Origin: Flavobacterium sp. CF136
Lineage (GTDB): Bacteria; Bacteroidota; Bacteroidia; Flavobacteriales; Flavobacteriaceae
Assembly (NCBI RefSeq): GCF_000282055.1
Contig: NZ_AKJZ01000007.1
Span: 234,542-298,541 of the forward strand
Length of the DNA: 64,000 nt
Reading direction: 5' to 3'
Part shown: piece by piece, positions 45,301 to 53,161 of the stretch
Layout: each line of letters begins with the position of its first letter
Position numbering within the stretch: position 1 is the stretch's first letter
Translations under genes and position numbers: made by a program
Notes under the pieces: model-generated
What the model was told of the DNA's origin: nothing
What the model saw: the letters and a program-made list of their open reading frames with translations, nothing else
The model's database searches: none

Positions 45301-45516
45301 CTAGGATATACATCTCCAAATGCTTTTGTTTCCAAATTAGGCATTTCTAAATTAAGATTTTACTTTACAGCTACGAATGTTTTTGTTCTTACAAATTATT
45401 CAGGTCCTGATCCTGAGGTTTCAACAAGAAGAAATACACCTCTTACACCAGGCGTGGATTATTCAGCATATCCTCGTAGCAGACAATTGGTTTTTGGTCT
45501 AAACCTTAACTTTTAA
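42304..45516 (+). CDS. SusC/RagA TonB-dependent outer-membrane transporter
   Basis: A 1070-residue outer-membrane protein. After the signal peptide (about 1-30) comes a carboxypeptidase-regulatory-like domain ([41 protein letters not shown]), then the TonB box and plug ([24 protein letters not shown] ... [35 protein letters not shown]), which is the SusC signature, and a C-terminal barrel ending LVFGLNLNF. It imports oligosaccharides with the SusD protein. The following genes are SusD, a DUF4957-type protein and a pectin methylesterase, so the cargo is probably pectic oligosaccharides. Confidence 0.96.
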   Translation: [1070 protein letters not shown]

Positions 45517-45534
45517 TTAAAAAAATATCACAAG

Positions 45535-47316
45535 ATGAAACATAAAATAATAATAGCAGGATTCATTATAACAAGTCTTTTTAGTTCTTGTCAGGAAGAT
45601 TATTTAGAGGCTCCTGCACAATCAACATTAGACGAATCAGTTATTTTTTCCTCTCCTGATCTTGCAAAAGGGGCAATAGACGGAATTAAAATTCCATTTG
45701 CTGAAACTAACTCATACAGAGGTCGTTTTCTTCCTCTTTATGGTTTAAATACAGATGTGGAATGGTATAACTCTTCGCAAACGGTAAGTGAGGCTTCTGA
45801 TTTGTGTACTTATGATGCTAAACCGATTAATACACAAATGAATACATCTAATAATGCCTGGGCAATGATGTATTCAGGTATTGAACGTGCTAATGTCTGT
45901 ATTCGTGGATTACGTACTTATGGCAACCCTGTAGCCGGATCAGATTTAGGATATTTATTGGGAGAGGCTTTAACATTAAGAGCGATTTATTATGCAGATT
46001 TAATAAAAGCCTGGGGAGATGTACCAGCTCGTTTTCAACCTATCAATAATGAGACATTATACTTGCCTAAATCAAGCCGCGATATAATTTATAAACAACT
46101 TATTGCTGATTTAGGTGAAGCTGCGACATTAGTACCCTGGCCTAATGAAACGGCTGCAACAAGCAGTGTAGAACGAATTAATAAAGCTTTTGTAAAAGGA
46201 TTTCGTGCCCGTTTGGCAATGGCAGCCAGTGGATATCAACAATATCCTGATGGTATCAGAAGAAGTACTGATGCTGAACTTTCTGTGGCTAATATGTATG
46301 CATTGGCATTAAAAGAATCTCGTGAAGTTATTGCAAGTGGTTCAGCTCATTTAGAGTCTTCATTTGAAACTTTTTGGAAAAAATACAATCAGGAAAATAT
46401 AACAGCTGGTGGAGAATCTCTTTGGGAACTTCCTTTTGCTGAAGGTAGAGGCAGAATGTTGTTTACTTTTGCAGTTCGTCATACTACTGAGGATCAGTTC
46501 CATTCTAATGGGAATAATCGCGGAGGAGTTTCAGGGCCACTTCCATTTGTTTTTTATGATTATGATCAGGCAGACACACGTAGAGATGTTACCTGTGTTC
46601 CTTACAAATGGGGTACAGCTGTAAATGATATCGCTAAACAAGAGCTTGGTGCTTTAAATACCTGGTATTTTGGTAAATATCGTTACGAATGGATGACACG
46701 TTTTGTTACTTCGGATAATGATGATGGGGTAAATAAGATTTACATGCGTTATGCAGAGGTACTTTTAATTGCTGCTGAAGCGGCAAATGAATTAGAAGGT
46801 GCTGCTGCTGCTGCCCCTTATTTGAAGGAAATTCGTAAAAGAGCTTTTCCTGCTGCTGTCCAAGCTGTAAAAGTGGATGCTTATGTAAATGCCCTGACCG
46901 ATAAACAAGCTATGTTTAATGCTATTGTAGAGGAAAATAAATTTGAATTTACAGGAGAAATGGAACGTAAGCAAGCACTTATTCGTTGGAATTTGCTTAA
47001 AACAAAATTAGATGAAGCGAAACAAAAAATGACTAATTTATCTCAACGTATCGGTGAATATGCGGATGTACCTAGTACTTTGTATTTCAAATATAAAGCG
47101 GATAATGTGAGTCTTGATATTTATGGATTAAACCGTGGTGAAACAACAAATCCAGGGGTAGATTATACTTCTTTTGCCTGGACTAGTCTTAATGACGCTA
47201 AGATAGCTTCACTTTATAAAGCAACAGTTAACCCTGATGCCAGACAATTATGGCCAATATGGCAAGTGTTTATTGATGCAAGTAACAATCAGTTAACTAA
47301 CGATTATGGTTATTAA
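45535..47316 (+). CDS. SusD/RagB substrate-binding lipoprotein
   Basis: A 593-residue surface lipoprotein: MKHKIIIAGFIITSLFSSCQEDYLEAPAQS, with the lipobox Cys at about 19. The SusD fold is shown by YLEAPAQSTLDESVIFSSPDLAKGAIDGI, GYLLGEALTLRAIYYADLIKAWGDVPARF, IYKQLIADLGEAATLVPWP and the late YMRYAEVLLIAAEAANEL, which is diagnostic. It caps the SusC barrel and captures glycan. It starts 18 bp after susC, forming one operon. Length is within the normal range (500-650). Confidence 0.95.
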   Translation: MKHKIIIAGFIITSLFSSCQEDYLEAPAQSTLDESVIFSSPDLAKGAIDGIKIPFAETNSYRGRFLPLYGLNTDVEWYNSSQTVSEASDLCTYDAKPINTQMNTSNNAWAMMYSGIERANVCIRGLRTYGNPVAGSDLGYLLGEALTLRAIYYADLIKAWGDVPARFQPINNETLYLPKSSRDIIYKQLIADLGEAATLVPWPNETAATSSVERINKAFVKGFRARLAMAASGYQQYPDGIRRSTDAELSVANMYALALKESREVIASGSAHLESSFETFWKKYNQENITAGGESLWELPFAEGRGRMLFTFAVRHTTEDQFHSNGNNRGGVSGPLPFVFYDYDQADTRRDVTCVPYKWGTAVNDIAKQELGALNTWYFGKYRYEWMTRFVTSDNDDGVNKIYMRYAEVLLIAAEAANELEGAAAAAPYLKEIRKRAFPAAVQAVKVDAYVNALTDKQAMFNAIVEENKFEFTGEMERKQALIRWNLLKTKLDEAKQKMTNLSQRIGEYADVPSTLYFKYKADNVSLDIYGLNRGETTNPGVDYTSFAWTSLNDAKIASLYKATVNPDARQLWPIWQVFIDASNNQLTNDYGY

Positions 47317-47355
47317 CCAATAAAAATTAATAATAAATTATAAGTTATTATGTTT

Positions 47356-48936
47356 ATGAAAACAAAAAATATATTAAAAGGATTAATAGCCACATTATTA
47401 TTAGCATTTGCTGTTTCTGGCTGTGAAAGTTTTACTGAGGATGTAATAGATAGCTTAGATGTAAGCAGAGTTTTCTCTCCTCTTAATCTTACAGCTAAAA
47501 TCAAAAATCAGACAACAGTTGAATTAAATTGGACTGTTAATGATGAAGTGGATCATTATATAGTAGAGTTTAGCGCAAATGATACTGAATTTAAAACTAT
47601 TTTTAAAACAGTTGAAATTACTGGTAAAGAACTGCCTTTGACTGTAGTTTTAGAAGGGGAAACGGTTTATTCGATTAGAGTAAAAGGAGTAAGTGCAACT
47701 GGTTTGGAAGATTCTAAATGGTCAGGGATTACTGCTACTACTTTATCGGAACAACTTTTCTTACCTATACAAGAAGGAGATATTCTATCTAAAGTAGCTA
47801 CCTTAAGATTTATTCCGAATAGTAATGTTACGAAAATAGTACTTAGTCCGGGTGATATTACACATACTATTACAGCTGAAGAAAAAACAAATGGGATTGC
47901 AATTATTACAGGATTAACTTCGCAGACTATATATACTGCAGATTTGTTTAATAATACATCAAGAAGAGGGTCAGAAGTAATTACAACCAATATTGATGTT
48001 TCAGATGGTATTGAGGTTAAACCAACAGATAATTTAAATGATGTAGTGGCTAATGCAGCATCTGGTGCTTTATTAATATTAAATCCCGGAGACTATACTG
48101 TTTTTACAAATTCTGAAGTCATATTAACAAAAGCAATAACAATTAGAGGACTTTATAGTTACAACAAGCCAAAGCTTCATGTTAAATTTACGGTTAATCC
48201 AGGTGTTCTAAGTGCAACCTTAATGGATTTGGATTTAGAAGCAACTGCTCTAACTAATGCCAGTGTTGTTACTATTTCTGCCTTACCAGGTAATTTTGGA
48301 GATATTTCATTAAAGGGTTGTACTATTCATGATTTCACACGTGCACTTATATCCGGTGGAAATACCAGCGGAAATATAGTTAACTCTGTTACTGTTGATA
48401 ATTGTGTTGTTAAGAATGTGAATACAAACGTAGGTGCTGATTTTATTGACTTCAGAAATACTTATGTAAAAGACATTATTATTAAAAATAGTACATTCGA
48501 TAATTGTTCACCATCGCGTGATTTTGTAAGAGCAGATGCTACTGGTAGTTTATCCGGAGGAGCTTTGACTACTACTGTGTTAATTGAAAAATGTACTTTG
48601 AATAATGTTTCAAACAGTGCAGTAGTATCACCAACAGCAGGAAAAAGAATATTATATCTTCGTTTTCTGTCAAATGCATCTACTGTTAAAAATACGCTGA
48701 TTACAAATACAACAGCAGTTTATACAAATCAACCAGCTACAACAGCACCGACATTTACTAAAGATTATTATTTCAATGCCGCCGGTTTTAAGGATACAGC
48801 GATTCTTAATAATAAAGTTGATGCTTCCGGAATTGTAGCTGATCCGCAATATGTAAATGCTGCGACAGGGGACTTTACAATCAAAAATCAAACTTTGATT
48901 GATAACAATATAGGGGACCCTCGTTGGATTAAATAA
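47356..48936 (+). CDS. DUF5123/DUF4957-type surface lipoprotein with beta-helix
   Basis: A 526-residue lipoprotein (MKTKNILKGLIATLLLAFAVSGCESF; Cys at 23). The start at 47356 is preferred over 47350 because the Met-Lys-Thr-Lys start is typical. An N-terminal fibronectin type III-like part (about 40-125) is followed by DUF4957 (PTDNLNDVVANAASGALLILNPGDY...) and a C-terminal DUF5123-like right-handed beta-helix (ISLKGCTIHDFTRALISGGN, ILRFLSNA...). Such proteins occur in Bacteroidota pectin loci as the third surface component; they may bind or cleave galacturonan. It lacks obvious catalytic residues, so binding is likelier. It follows susD by 39 bp. Confidence 0.82.
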   Translation: MKTKNILKGLIATLLLAFAVSGCESFTEDVIDSLDVSRVFSPLNLTAKIKNQTTVELNWTVNDEVDHYIVEFSANDTEFKTIFKTVEITGKELPLTVVLEGETVYSIRVKGVSATGLEDSKWSGITATTLSEQLFLPIQEGDILSKVATLRFIPNSNVTKIVLSPGDITHTITAEEKTNGIAIITGLTSQTIYTADLFNNTSRRGSEVITTNIDVSDGIEVKPTDNLNDVVANAASGALLILNPGDYTVFTNSEVILTKAITIRGLYSYNKPKLHVKFTVNPGVLSATLMDLDLEATALTNASVVTISALPGNFGDISLKGCTIHDFTRALISGGNTSGNIVNSVTVDNCVVKNVNTNVGADFIDFRNTYVKDIIIKNSTFDNCSPSRDFVRADATGSLSGGALTTTVLIEKCTLNNVSNSAVVSPTAGKRILYLRFLSNASTVKNTLITNTTAVYTNQPATTAPTFTKDYYFNAAGFKDTAILNNKVDASGIVADPQYVNAATGDFTIKNQTLIDNNIGDPRWIK

Positions 48937-48960
48937 AAAATAAACAACTATTTGTTAATT

Positions 48961-49003
48961 AAAAAGGCATGCTGAATTTAATCGTTTTTGCATGCCTTTT
49001 TTG
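48961..49003 (+). terminator. Terminator after the SusCD-DUF4957 run
   Basis: AAAAAGGCATGC (48961-48972) pairs with GCATGCCTTTTT (48990-49001), loop 17 nt, followed by T. It separates the surface-complex operon from the esterase gene, which may be partly read through. Confidence 0.8.
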
Positions 49004-49111
49004 ATTTAAGCATAACATTTTTTGCTTTGTCATTTAAGAACTTCCTGATTTAGAAACTTTTTGAATTTTAAAAAACATTAATAAATAATTTACTAATTAA
49101 CCAAACCACTT

Positions 49112-52003
49112 ATGAAAACAAAATTACGATTTCTCTTTTTTGCGATACTGCTTTCAGTATCGTTTGCCCAAGCTCAAAAAACAGATGTTTGGGATCTTGG
49201 AGGTGCAACATTAGATGTCAATTTGTATAATAATAAATTGACAGCTACTGATATCAATACTTGGTATACTTATAGTGGAACGATTATTTCTGGAACTTCA
49301 TCGTCTGCCAATACTTTGACCAGTTCGGTTGTACAAACGCTCACCTCCGGAGTGTTGACTCTTAAAACAGGAGGTTCCGATAGATTGTATACTACGAATA
49401 CAGCCATTACGCGTTATGGTACCAGTGTTAGAACAACCGATACTAATTATACTGGAGGATATTATTGTAATGGGAGCGCTAGTTCCACTACCCGCTTTTT
49501 TACATTGACCCTGAATCCAGATGATGAAGTGACTGTGGTTTCTGCCATAGAATCAGGATATACAAATAATTTGTTGACTGTTGTTAATACAACAACTAAT
49601 ACACAGACGGAATCTATTCCGTTGGGAGTTTCCGGAGGTGCTGTTACGTTGGCAAAATTTCAGGCAAAACAAGCAGGAGATTTTAAAATATCGTGTTTAG
49701 GTGGTAAAGGAAACTACTTCAGAATTTTGAGAAAACCAGCCACATACACTACTATTACAGGCACTGTTGATGAAACTGCGGCTCCTGGAATAACAGGGTA
49801 TTCTGTTGCGTTTACAAATCCTGCCGGAAAAGTATGGACTGCACCGGTAACCTCCGGAACTTATAATGTAACACTGCCTGCGGGATATACATACCAGATG
49901 AGTTTGTTGAATGCAAACGGCTATATCATTAGTAATGGCGATTCTCTAAATGTTTTAGCAACAACCACAAGCTATAATATAGTTGTACTAAAAGTAGATT
50001 TATTCACTGTATCAGGTTCTATTACAGGATTGGGAACCGATATTTCTAAAGTAGCTTTGACTTATACTCCTGATCCATTAGCTAATAAAATTTTTATTCC
50101 GAAACCGGTTATCAATACTGCGAATTCTACTTATACCGTAGAACTGGAGCCTAATACTCAATATACAGTTTCGGCAACGGGAGTTAATAATTATGAAATT
50201 TTAGCCAATACAATTACTGTCACAGGTACAACTACTGCAGATGTTGCATTTACGAATAAACCTGTTTATCCTGTAACAATTACAACCACTGGCTTAGATG
50301 CCGCTCAAATTAATAGTTTGACATTAACTTTTACTAACTTGAATGAAAGTGGATATGTTTATACTTTTGCGCCAGGAGCTGCAGTCAATTTGCGTAATGG
50401 TACTTATGCGATTACTTACAGTGGTTTGAATAGCAGTGTTGTGGTGATGACTTTAACTTCTAACTTAAAAGTAACTGGTGCAGCGACTTCTAAAACACTT
50501 GATTTCGTAGCACCTGCACCAACAGGAAGTATAGCTTATGCCTCAGTTCTTACCGTTGGTACCGATAAAACATACAAAACGATTAATGCGGCCCTTGCTG
50601 ATGTCACAAGAATGACGCGTACCAGTACAGATCGTGTTACGATTATGATTGATCCTGGGAATTATGAAGAGATGATAGATATTACCCAAGCTAATGTTAC
50701 TTTAAAAAATGCTGCAGCAACACCAAATATTAATTTGTTAAATAAAGGAGTTGATATTGCAGCTGGAGCTGTTAGGATTACTTCTTACTATGGTGTAGGC
50801 TATAATTACTATAGCATGAAGAGCAACCAAAAATGGGATGCCGATGTTTTAAGAGTAAATAAAGATAATGGGTATCAGACATATACAAATGTAAGTGGGA
50901 CTACCAATAATTCCTATTGGAATGCAACATTGCTGATTAGTGCAAACGGATTTATTGCTGAAGATATTATTATTGAAAACTCCTATAATCAATACATCTC
51001 ATTAAAAGAATCTCAGGATGTCGTTGAGTTGGCATCAGGAAACAAAGGCGTTCGCCCAACAACATACGGAAGTACTGCTGTTCAGGATAAAAGTTTTGTG
51101 GAAAGAGCCGCCGCTTTTGCTGTTAAAAATGGAATAGATAAAGTAATATTGAATAAATGTCGTGTTGTTGGACGCCAGGATTCTTTCTTTGGTGGAACAA
51201 CTGCAAGAGTTGTAGTTTATAAAGGTGTGATGATGGGGGCTACTGATTATATTTTTGGAGGTATGGATGCAGTTTTCTATAAAACAGATTTCGCCATGAA
51301 CACCAGTGATGCCAGCAGTGATGTGTGTTACATAACAGCAGCACAGCAAGCTACCGGAAGAGGGTATTTGATGTATGAGTGTAAAGTTACATCTGCAGTT
51401 CCTGGTACAGAAACCGCATCCACTTATGGTTCTAAGCCAGGCTATTTTGGTCGCCCTTGGGCTGCAAATACCAGTGAAGTAGTTTTTTATAATACTACTA
51501 TCGAAACTTCTGCTAATCCTTCTTATGCTGGTCAATCACTAATTTTGCCCCTTGGATGGAATAACTCATTGAGTGGAGAGTCTGCAAAAATGTATGAATA
51601 TGGAACTATCGAAAACTCAGGGGTAGATAATTCAGCAAGCCGTGCAGCGTGGGCTACTAAATTAGCAGTGCCTACACTTACAGATGGTACAGCAATTACA
51701 ACTTTCAATTTTACAAAAGGAAGCGATAACTGGGACCCGTTGCCACAATTAATTTCTAATGAAAATTTAGGGGTTAAAGATAATACGCCAACTTCTGCTG
51801 TTAATGTATTTGGCTATAAAAACAGAATCGCAATTTCAAATGTAAAATCAGAAACTTCTGTAGCTGTTTATAGTATAACCGGAGCTAAGGTAAAATCATT
51901 TAAAACAAATCAGGACGTTGATTTTGAATCCCAAAATGGAGTTTGGATTGTTATAATTAAAGCTGCCGATGGTCAGAAATCAGTAAAAATCATTACACAC
52001 TAA
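49112..52003 (+). CDS. Pectin methylesterase (CE8) exported by T9SS
   Basis: A 963-residue secreted enzyme that removes methyl esters from homogalacturonan. Signal peptide 1-21; an N-terminal beta module (about 24-215, with RFFTLTLNPDDEVTVV...KISCLGGKGNYFRILR); two or three Ig-like beta domains (about 215-470); then the CE8 beta-helix (about 478-860). Catalytic residues match plant PME spacing: Asp690 in GRQDSFF, Asp712 in TDYIFGG, and Arg781-Trp783 in FGRPW. The C-terminal 75 residues (AVNVFGYKNRIAISNVKSETSVAVYSITG...KIITH) are a T9SS type A sorting tail. It supplies de-esterified pectin to the SusCD pair upstream. It has a terminator on each side. Confidence 0.93.
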   Translation: MKTKLRFLFFAILLSVSFAQAQKTDVWDLGGATLDVNLYNNKLTATDINTWYTYSGTIISGTSSSANTLTSSVVQTLTSGVLTLKTGGSDRLYTTNTAITRYGTSVRTTDTNYTGGYYCNGSASSTTRFFTLTLNPDDEVTVVSAIESGYTNNLLTVVNTTTNTQTESIPLGVSGGAVTLAKFQAKQAGDFKISCLGGKGNYFRILRKPATYTTITGTVDETAAPGITGYSVAFTNPAGKVWTAPVTSGTYNVTLPAGYTYQMSLLNANGYIISNGDSLNVLATTTSYNIVVLKVDLFTVSGSITGLGTDISKVALTYTPDPLANKIFIPKPVINTANSTYTVELEPNTQYTVSATGVNNYEILANTITVTGTTTADVAFTNKPVYPVTITTTGLDAAQINSLTLTFTNLNESGYVYTFAPGAAVNLRNGTYAITYSGLNSSVVVMTLTSNLKVTGAATSKTLDFVAPAPTGSIAYASVLTVGTDKTYKTINAALADVTRMTRTSTDRVTIMIDPGNYEEMIDITQANVTLKNAAATPNINLLNKGVDIAAGAVRITSYYGVGYNYYSMKSNQKWDADVLRVNKDNGYQTYTNVSGTTNNSYWNATLLISANGFIAEDIIIENSYNQYISLKESQDVVELASGNKGVRPTTYGSTAVQDKSFVERAAAFAVKNGIDKVILNKCRVVGRQDSFFGGTTARVVVYKGVMMGATDYIFGGMDAVFYKTDFAMNTSDASSDVCYITAAQQATGRGYLMYECKVTSAVPGTETASTYGSKPGYFGRPWAANTSEVVFYNTTIETSANPSYAGQSLILPLGWNNSLSGESAKMYEYGTIENSGVDNSASRAAWATKLAVPTLTDGTAITTFNFTKGSDNWDPLPQLISNENLGVKDNTPTSAVNVFGYKNRIAISNVKSETSVAVYSITGAKVKSFKTNQDVDFESQNGVWIVIIKAADGQKSVKIITH

Positions 52004-52039
52004 TAATTCTGATTTTAGATTTTTAATATAAATTATTGC

Positions 52040-52082
52040 AAAAAGCAAGCCTCTGAATTCTTTTTTAGGGCTTGCTTTTTTC
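52040..52082 (+). terminator. Terminator after the pectin methylesterase
   Basis: AAAAGCAAGCCT (52041-52052) pairs with GGGCTTGCTTTT (52068-52079) allowing one G-U pair, then a T-run. It lies about 37 bp after the stop. Confidence 0.8.
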
Positions 52083-52196
52083 TTATAATACTACTACGAT
52101 TTCGCAGTTTTTCTTTACGAGTAGATAATTATCATAACTGTATGGAGATGTGTAAAATAAATACTTAAAAATTTAGATTTAATAAAAAAATATCTT

Positions 52197-52218
52197 TAAC
52201 TTTATGCAATCGATTACA
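52197..52218 (+). promoter_or_regulatory. Promoter -7-like box and operator before the small T9SS protein
   Basis: TAACTTTA (52197-52204) is a one-mismatch -7 box. It is followed at once by TGCAATCGATTACA (52205-52218), one base off the perfect palindrome at 42135-42148. The relative position of box and palindrome is identical to that of the susC promoter. The start codon is 31 bp further on. Confidence 0.6.
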
Positions 52219-52249
52219 AGTGTAATTACTAACTATTAAACTATAAATT

Positions 52250-53041
52250 ATGAAAAGAAAATTACTTTATTTAACTTCTATTTTGCTTTTTTCAGCTTTG
52301 TCTATTAATGCACAAACTAAATCTTGGACTTTTGACGACACCTCTGTTTGGCCTGTAACAGGTGTCGCCAGTGGAGGACCAGCAGTAGTTAGAGATTTGT
52401 TAGGTTGTGTTCCAATTACAGGTACTTCTACAAATTATTTTGCAGCTCAAGCTCCTACTAGTATTGCGTACTCTGATGCTACATCATACACGAGTATTGT
52501 GAAAACAGGAGGTGGTGGAGCAGCCACTAATAATATGCCAACGGTAAGATATTTTTATTTTAATGTTGATGGTGCAGCTACTGTAAAAGTTTGGTTTCAA
52601 CATGGAAGTAACGCCGCTAGTGCAGATCGCACATTGTTTTTAACAAATGGAACAGTAGAAATAACAAAAAGTATTGTTGCAGGAGCTGCTAAAGGAATTC
52701 TTCAAGGTACTTCAACTGGAGCAGGTAGGTTGTATTTATATGCAGACAACGGTATGTATATTAGTAAAATTGAAGTTACAGGTGCAAATGTAACAACTCC
52801 TTCTCTTGGCATTAATGATTTTCAGGCTGATGCAGTATCAAACATTTACTCTAACGGGAAACTGGTTTTTGTATCTAATGTAAAATCAGATACGCAGGTT
52901 GATGTTTACGGAATTAGTGGTGCTTTGATTAAATCATTTAAAACAGGATCTGATACGAGTTTTGATTTAAATACAGGTATTTATGTTGTAAAATCTAAAT
53001 CAGCTGAAGGAGAAAAATCGGCAAAAGTATTGGTGAACTAA
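52250..53041 (+). CDS. Small T9SS-exported beta protein of the pectin locus
   Basis: A 263-residue exported protein: signal peptide KRKLLYLTSILLFSALSINAQ, a beta-sandwich-like body (KSWTFDDTSVWPVTGVASGG...VRYFYFNVDGAATVKVWFQHGSNAASADRTLFLTNG...GRLYLYADNGMYISKIEVTG) and a T9SS type A tail (from about 193: SNIYSNGKLVFVSNVKSDTQVDVYGISG...). The body resembles the N-terminal module of the neighbouring methylesterase (RFFTLTLNPDDEVTVV...GNYFRILR), and the tails match closely. It could be a carbohydrate-binding protein shed to the surface, but no catalytic motif is seen. It has its own operator-like promoter and terminator. Confidence 0.75.
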   Translation: MKRKLLYLTSILLFSALSINAQTKSWTFDDTSVWPVTGVASGGPAVVRDLLGCVPITGTSTNYFAAQAPTSIAYSDATSYTSIVKTGGGGAATNNMPTVRYFYFNVDGAATVKVWFQHGSNAASADRTLFLTNGTVEITKSIVAGAAKGILQGTSTGAGRLYLYADNGMYISKIEVTGANVTTPSLGINDFQADAVSNIYSNGKLVFVSNVKSDTQVDVYGISGALIKSFKTGSDTSFDLNTGIYVVKSKSAEGEKSAKVLVN

Positions 53042-53062
53042 TTTATATTGTTTTACAATATT

Positions 53063-53103
53063 AAAAAGAGAATGTTCATATAATGGATGTTCTCTTTTTT
53101 TAT
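53063..53103 (+). terminator. Terminator after the small T9SS protein
   Basis: AAAAAGAGAA (53063-53072) pairs with TTCTCTTTTT (53090-53099), loop 17 nt, followed by a T-run. It is 22 bp past the stop. Confidence 0.75.
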
Positions 53104-53161
53104 GCGGTTTGCATAAAAAATATTGCTATTTATGTTAAATTTAAGGCTTAAAATATATACT

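Noticed and set aside
51035..51535. A 166-codon minus-strand ORF rich in Cys and Ser
   Set aside because: Antisense to the CE8 catalytic domain, whose motifs and spacing are clearly real on the plus strand.
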